Assembly: GCA_016722025.1 (NCBI GenBank)
Contig: JADKGZ010000004.1
Coordinates: 248,001 to 312,000, forward strand
Source: Acidimicrobiaceae bacterium
GTDB taxonomy: Bacteria > Actinomycetota > Acidimicrobiia > Acidimicrobiales > Ilumatobacteraceae
Length of the DNA: 64,000 nucleotides
Direction of reading: 5' to 3'
Both the position numbers and the translations under genes were made by a program. Below, piece after piece: positions 62,126 to 64,000 of this stretch (its first letter is position 1; each line of letters starts with the position of its first letter). The notes below the pieces were generated by a model that ran no database searches, was not told the origin of the DNA, and saw only the letters and a program-made list of their open reading frames with translations.

Positions 62126-63319
62126 ATGGACCTCGCATTCGACCTCGGCGACAGGGCGGCAGATGCCCTCGGCGCTGTCGAGCTGCACACGCTCGGCCGC
62201 CAGCAGTTGGCCACGGCCGTGGTGCGGGTGCAGGGCATCATCGATCGGTTCACGCTCGCTCACGCACAGATGGTGGCCGAGGCAGATCGCACGGGCGTGT
62301 GGCAGGGCACCGGCGCCCGCAGCATGGCCGATTGGTTGGCCGGGAAGACCAACACGTCGTACGGCAGCGCCTCCGGGTTGCTGGCGTTGGGCGAAACGGC
62401 CGATGCCTCGCCGGAGGTCGCTGCCGCCGTGGGCGCCGGCGAGATGTCGGCCGCCACCGCGGCCACCTTGCACGACGCCATCACCACCGCCCCGGCCGAT
62501 GCCGATGTCAGCTCACTGGTCAAGGCGGTGAAGGGCACCGGGCCTCGCGAGGCTCGGGCCGCGGCCAGCCGGTGGAAGGAGCTCAACTCGGCCAAGCAGG
62601 AGACCGAGGAAGAGCGTGAAGATCGCCGCTACCAGCGTCGCTCGGTGCGCTCCGCTCCCCCGGTCGACGGCATGGTCTCCACCACCGTCACCTTGCCCGT
62701 GCTGCAGTCACGCCAGTTCATCAACGCCATCAGCCAGGTCGCCGGCAAGCCCACCGAGGGCGACGAGCGCACCACCGAGCAGCGCCTCGCCGACGGGCTC
62801 ATCATGCTGTGCGATGCGTATGCCAAGGGCGAGGTGAAGGGCGGCCGCGAGCGCCCCACCGTGCTGCTGGTGTTCGAGGCCGAGAGCTACGCCGGCCACA
62901 CCGACACGCCTGCCCGCACCGCCAACGGCGACAACATCCCCGCCTCGGTGGCCCGGCACCTGGCCGAAAACGCAGTGCTGCAGCGAGTGCTGCGGGTCGG
63001 TTCCAAGATCCTCGATCTGGGCCGCGAGGCCCGCCTCGCCAGCGACGACCAGTACCGGGCGCTCGTCGCCCGCGACGGCGGGTGTCGCTGGCTGGGCTGC
63101 CACATCCCTGCCGCCTGGTGCGAGATCGACCATCTGCAGCCGTACGCGGCCGGCGGGGCGACCGATCTCGACAGCATGGTGCTGCTCTGCAGCCACCACC
63201 ACCACGAGAAGCATCGGCCGGGTGTACAAGTCATCGGCAACGCACACTCGCTGCTGATTCGATTGGCCAACGGCACCGTCATCGACTGCGCACTCCGAAG
63301 AGCACAGGCGGCGGCCTGA
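62126..63319 (+). CDS. DUF222 / HNH endonuclease (13E12-repeat-like)
   Basis: The product is 397 aa. The DUF222 domain covers about residues 15-260 (TGARSMADWLAGKTNTSYGS). The C-terminal HNH nuclease has CRWLGCHIPAAWCEIDHLQP and LDSMVLLCSHHHHEKHRPG, giving the His-Asn-His metal site with zinc-knuckle Cys residues. This family is multi-copy in Actinobacteria and often embedded in variable regions, yet its role remains unclear. DNA-damage induction is predicted from the two LexA boxes. Confidence 0.9.
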   Translation: MDLAFDLGDRAADALGAVELHTLGRQQLATAVVRVQGIIDRFTLAHAQMVAEADRTGVWQGTGARSMADWLAGKTNTSYGSASGLLALGETADASPEVAAAVGAGEMSAATAATLHDAITTAPADADVSSLVKAVKGTGPREARAAASRWKELNSAKQETEEEREDRRYQRRSVRSAPPVDGMVSTTVTLPVLQSRQFINAISQVAGKPTEGDERTTEQRLADGLIMLCDAYAKGEVKGGRERPTVLLVFEAESYAGHTDTPARTANGDNIPASVARHLAENAVLQRVLRVGSKILDLGREARLASDDQYRALVARDGGCRWLGCHIPAAWCEIDHLQPYAAGGATDLDSMVLLCSHHHHEKHRPGVQVIGNAHSLLIRLANGTVIDCALRRAQAAA

Positions 63320-63403
63320 CGCCCGCAACTCGAAGCCAATCGAATGCGGGCAGGGCCTTTCGGCGCGTCTGGGCTCAGGTGAGCGAGCCGGCTGCGCGTG
63401 CTC

Positions 63404-63532
63404 GGGCCGGGGCGCTGAACAGCTCAGGCACCGGGCAGACCGGGCCGGGGCGCTGAACAGCTCAGGCACCAGGCACCACCGGGCACCAGGCACCGGGCAG
63501 ACCGAGCCGGGGCGCTGAACAGCTCAGGCACC
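63404..63532. repeat. 29-bp direct repeat, three copies
   Basis: Copies at 63404-63432, 63442-63470 and 63504-63532 share gccggggcgctgaac followed by agctcaggcacc. Spacers are similar but degenerate (caccgggcagacc-like). Each copy contains the mini-dyad gctg-aa-cagc. The spacing (38 and 62 bp) is irregular, so it is not a CRISPR array. Confidence 0.9.
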
Positions 63533-63644
63533 AGGGAGCACCGGGCACTGGGCAGCGGGAACGGGAACGGGCGCGGGAGCGGGAGCGGGGACTGGCGCCG
63601 GACCGAGCAATCCGAGTTGCGGTCGGCTCCGAATGCACATTGCC

Positions 63645-63673
63645 TTGACATTCCGGAAATCATTTAGTAGTAA
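63645..63673 (+). promoter_or_regulatory. Probable whiB promoter
   Basis: TTGACA at 63645-63650 and an AT-rich -10 region (tagtaa at 63668-63673, 17-bp spacer). A palindrome ttccggaa sits in the spacer. The transcription start would be near 63680, about 35 bases before the ATG. Confidence 0.55.
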
Positions 63674-63714
63674 ATGAACTACCACGGACTGCCCATCACG
63701 TGAGAGGACGAACG

Positions 63715-64000
63715 ATGAGTGTTGCGCAACTGCTCTCTCCCCCCGAGGCGCCGGTTGCCGGCGCGAGCTGGATGGATCTGGCCGCGTGCAAGGGCCACAC
63801 GCCGCTGTTCTTTCCCCCCAAGGCCGAGCGGCCCCAGGCCCGCGAGCGGCGCGAGGCACGCGCCCGACGGTTGTGCATCGCCTGTCCGGTGCTGAGCGAG
63901 TGCCGGTCGTTCGCCCGCCAGCACCACGAGTACGGATTCTGGGCGGGCGAGAGCGAGGAAGACCGCCACCTGGCCGGCTTCACCGTGTCGGCACCGATCG
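63715..64000 (+). CDS. WhiB-family Fe-S transcriptional regulator, 3' truncated by window edge
   Basis: The visible product is 95 aa starting MSVAQLLSPPEAPVAGASWM. The four cluster Cys residues are one in LAACKGHTP and three in LCIACPVLSECRSFA. The turn motif is YGFWAGESEEDRH. WhiB-like proteins bind a [4Fe-4S] cluster and the principal sigma factor to control development, redox response or drug resistance. The start has a gagagg ribosome site. The C-terminal DNA-binding tail is beyond the window, so the subtype (WhiB1, WhiB2 and so on) is not assigned. Confidence 0.9.
   Translation, partial: MSVAQLLSPPEAPVAGASWMDLAACKGHTPLFFPPKAERPQARERREARARRLCIACPVLSECRSFARQHHEYGFWAGESEEDRHLAGFTVSAPI

Larger units (their letters stand above)
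63320..63714. other. 395-bp non-coding region upstream of whiB
   Basis: No credible gene is seen. It holds three copies of a ~29-bp repeat, then G-rich short runs (gggaacgggaacgggc...), then from about 63630 a drop in GC content with a promoter, the palindrome ttccggaa (63651-63658) and the dyad cattta/taaatg (63661-63676) before the whiB start. Confidence 0.75.

Noticed and set aside
63404..63532. Direct repeats that might be a CRISPR array
   Set aside because: Only three copies, irregular spacing (38 and 62 bp), spacers that are themselves repeat-like, and no cas genes nearby.

Overview
This is a gene-dense, very GC-rich window from an actinobacterium. A WhiB regulator, a DUF222/HNH (13E12-like) gene, coenzyme F420 genes (CofC and a luciferase-like oxidoreductase), a mycothiol-type DinB protein, HU beside a Lys/Ala-repeat protein, and many GTG starts in overlapping operons all support this. 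A secreted CotH/lamin-tail protein with 'QGYF...RLLDTR' repeats suggests class Acidimicrobiia, perhaps Ilumatobacteraceae, but that placement is inference. I see no rRNA, tRNA, CRISPR array, insertion sequence or prophage.

Layout. 1-11.6 kb: end of an ECF sigma factor coupled to a two-domain VOC protein, a lipoprotein-like protein, a His-rich PadR regulator with a palindromic operator, a Nudix-GNAT fusion overlapping an APH-type kinase, an atypical OmpR-type regulator, a COG0523 GTPase overlapping an amidohydrolase, and a divergent LysR/EamA pair. 11.7-16.6 kb: an imuA'-imuB mutasome cassette with a near-consensus LexA box, directly downstream of a CarH-like B12 photoreceptor, then an Nfu-N-like protein and a CorA transporter. 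16.6-34.7 kb: a LuxR/AAA regulator, an F420-type oxidoreductase, two hydrolases, the CotH/lamin-tail protein, a carbamoylase / TauE / molybdenum hydroxylase cluster, an acyl-CoA dehydrogenase, a phosphohistidine-domain protein and a P-loop protein. 34.9-41.7 kb: a five-gene overlapping operon, SWIM - DUF5691 - MoxR AAA - DUF5682 - vWA. This is the best candidate here for a little-characterised system.

41.8-64 kb: a copper/cytochrome-oxidase assembly operon (PCuAC, TlpA-like, Sco1, cupredoxin-like lipoprotein), transsulfuration genes (CBS, cystathionine gamma-synthase type), an amine oxidase and SGNH hydrolase, rnhB, an orphan selD, a MOSC protein, a di-iron protein opposite an FMN reductase, a C69 peptidase - unknown - gpsA operon, cofC with a PIG-L deacetylase, HU with a KAAPA-repeat protein, HIT, PIN-PhoH, a DUF222-HNH gene whose apparently leaderless promoter carries two LexA boxes, and whiB running off the end.

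Two window-wide patterns matter. First, eight otherwise well-conserved genes carry one or more small indels, mostly in G/C runs or GC dinucleotides. This looks more like residual sequencing error than eight independent pseudogenes, so those genes may be intact in the organism. Second, short in-frame tandem repeats (9-18 bp units) recur at protein tails and linkers. Functional links drawn from neighbourhood (selenium for the Mo hydroxylase, light control of mutagenesis, metallochaperone for the amidohydrolase) are inferences.
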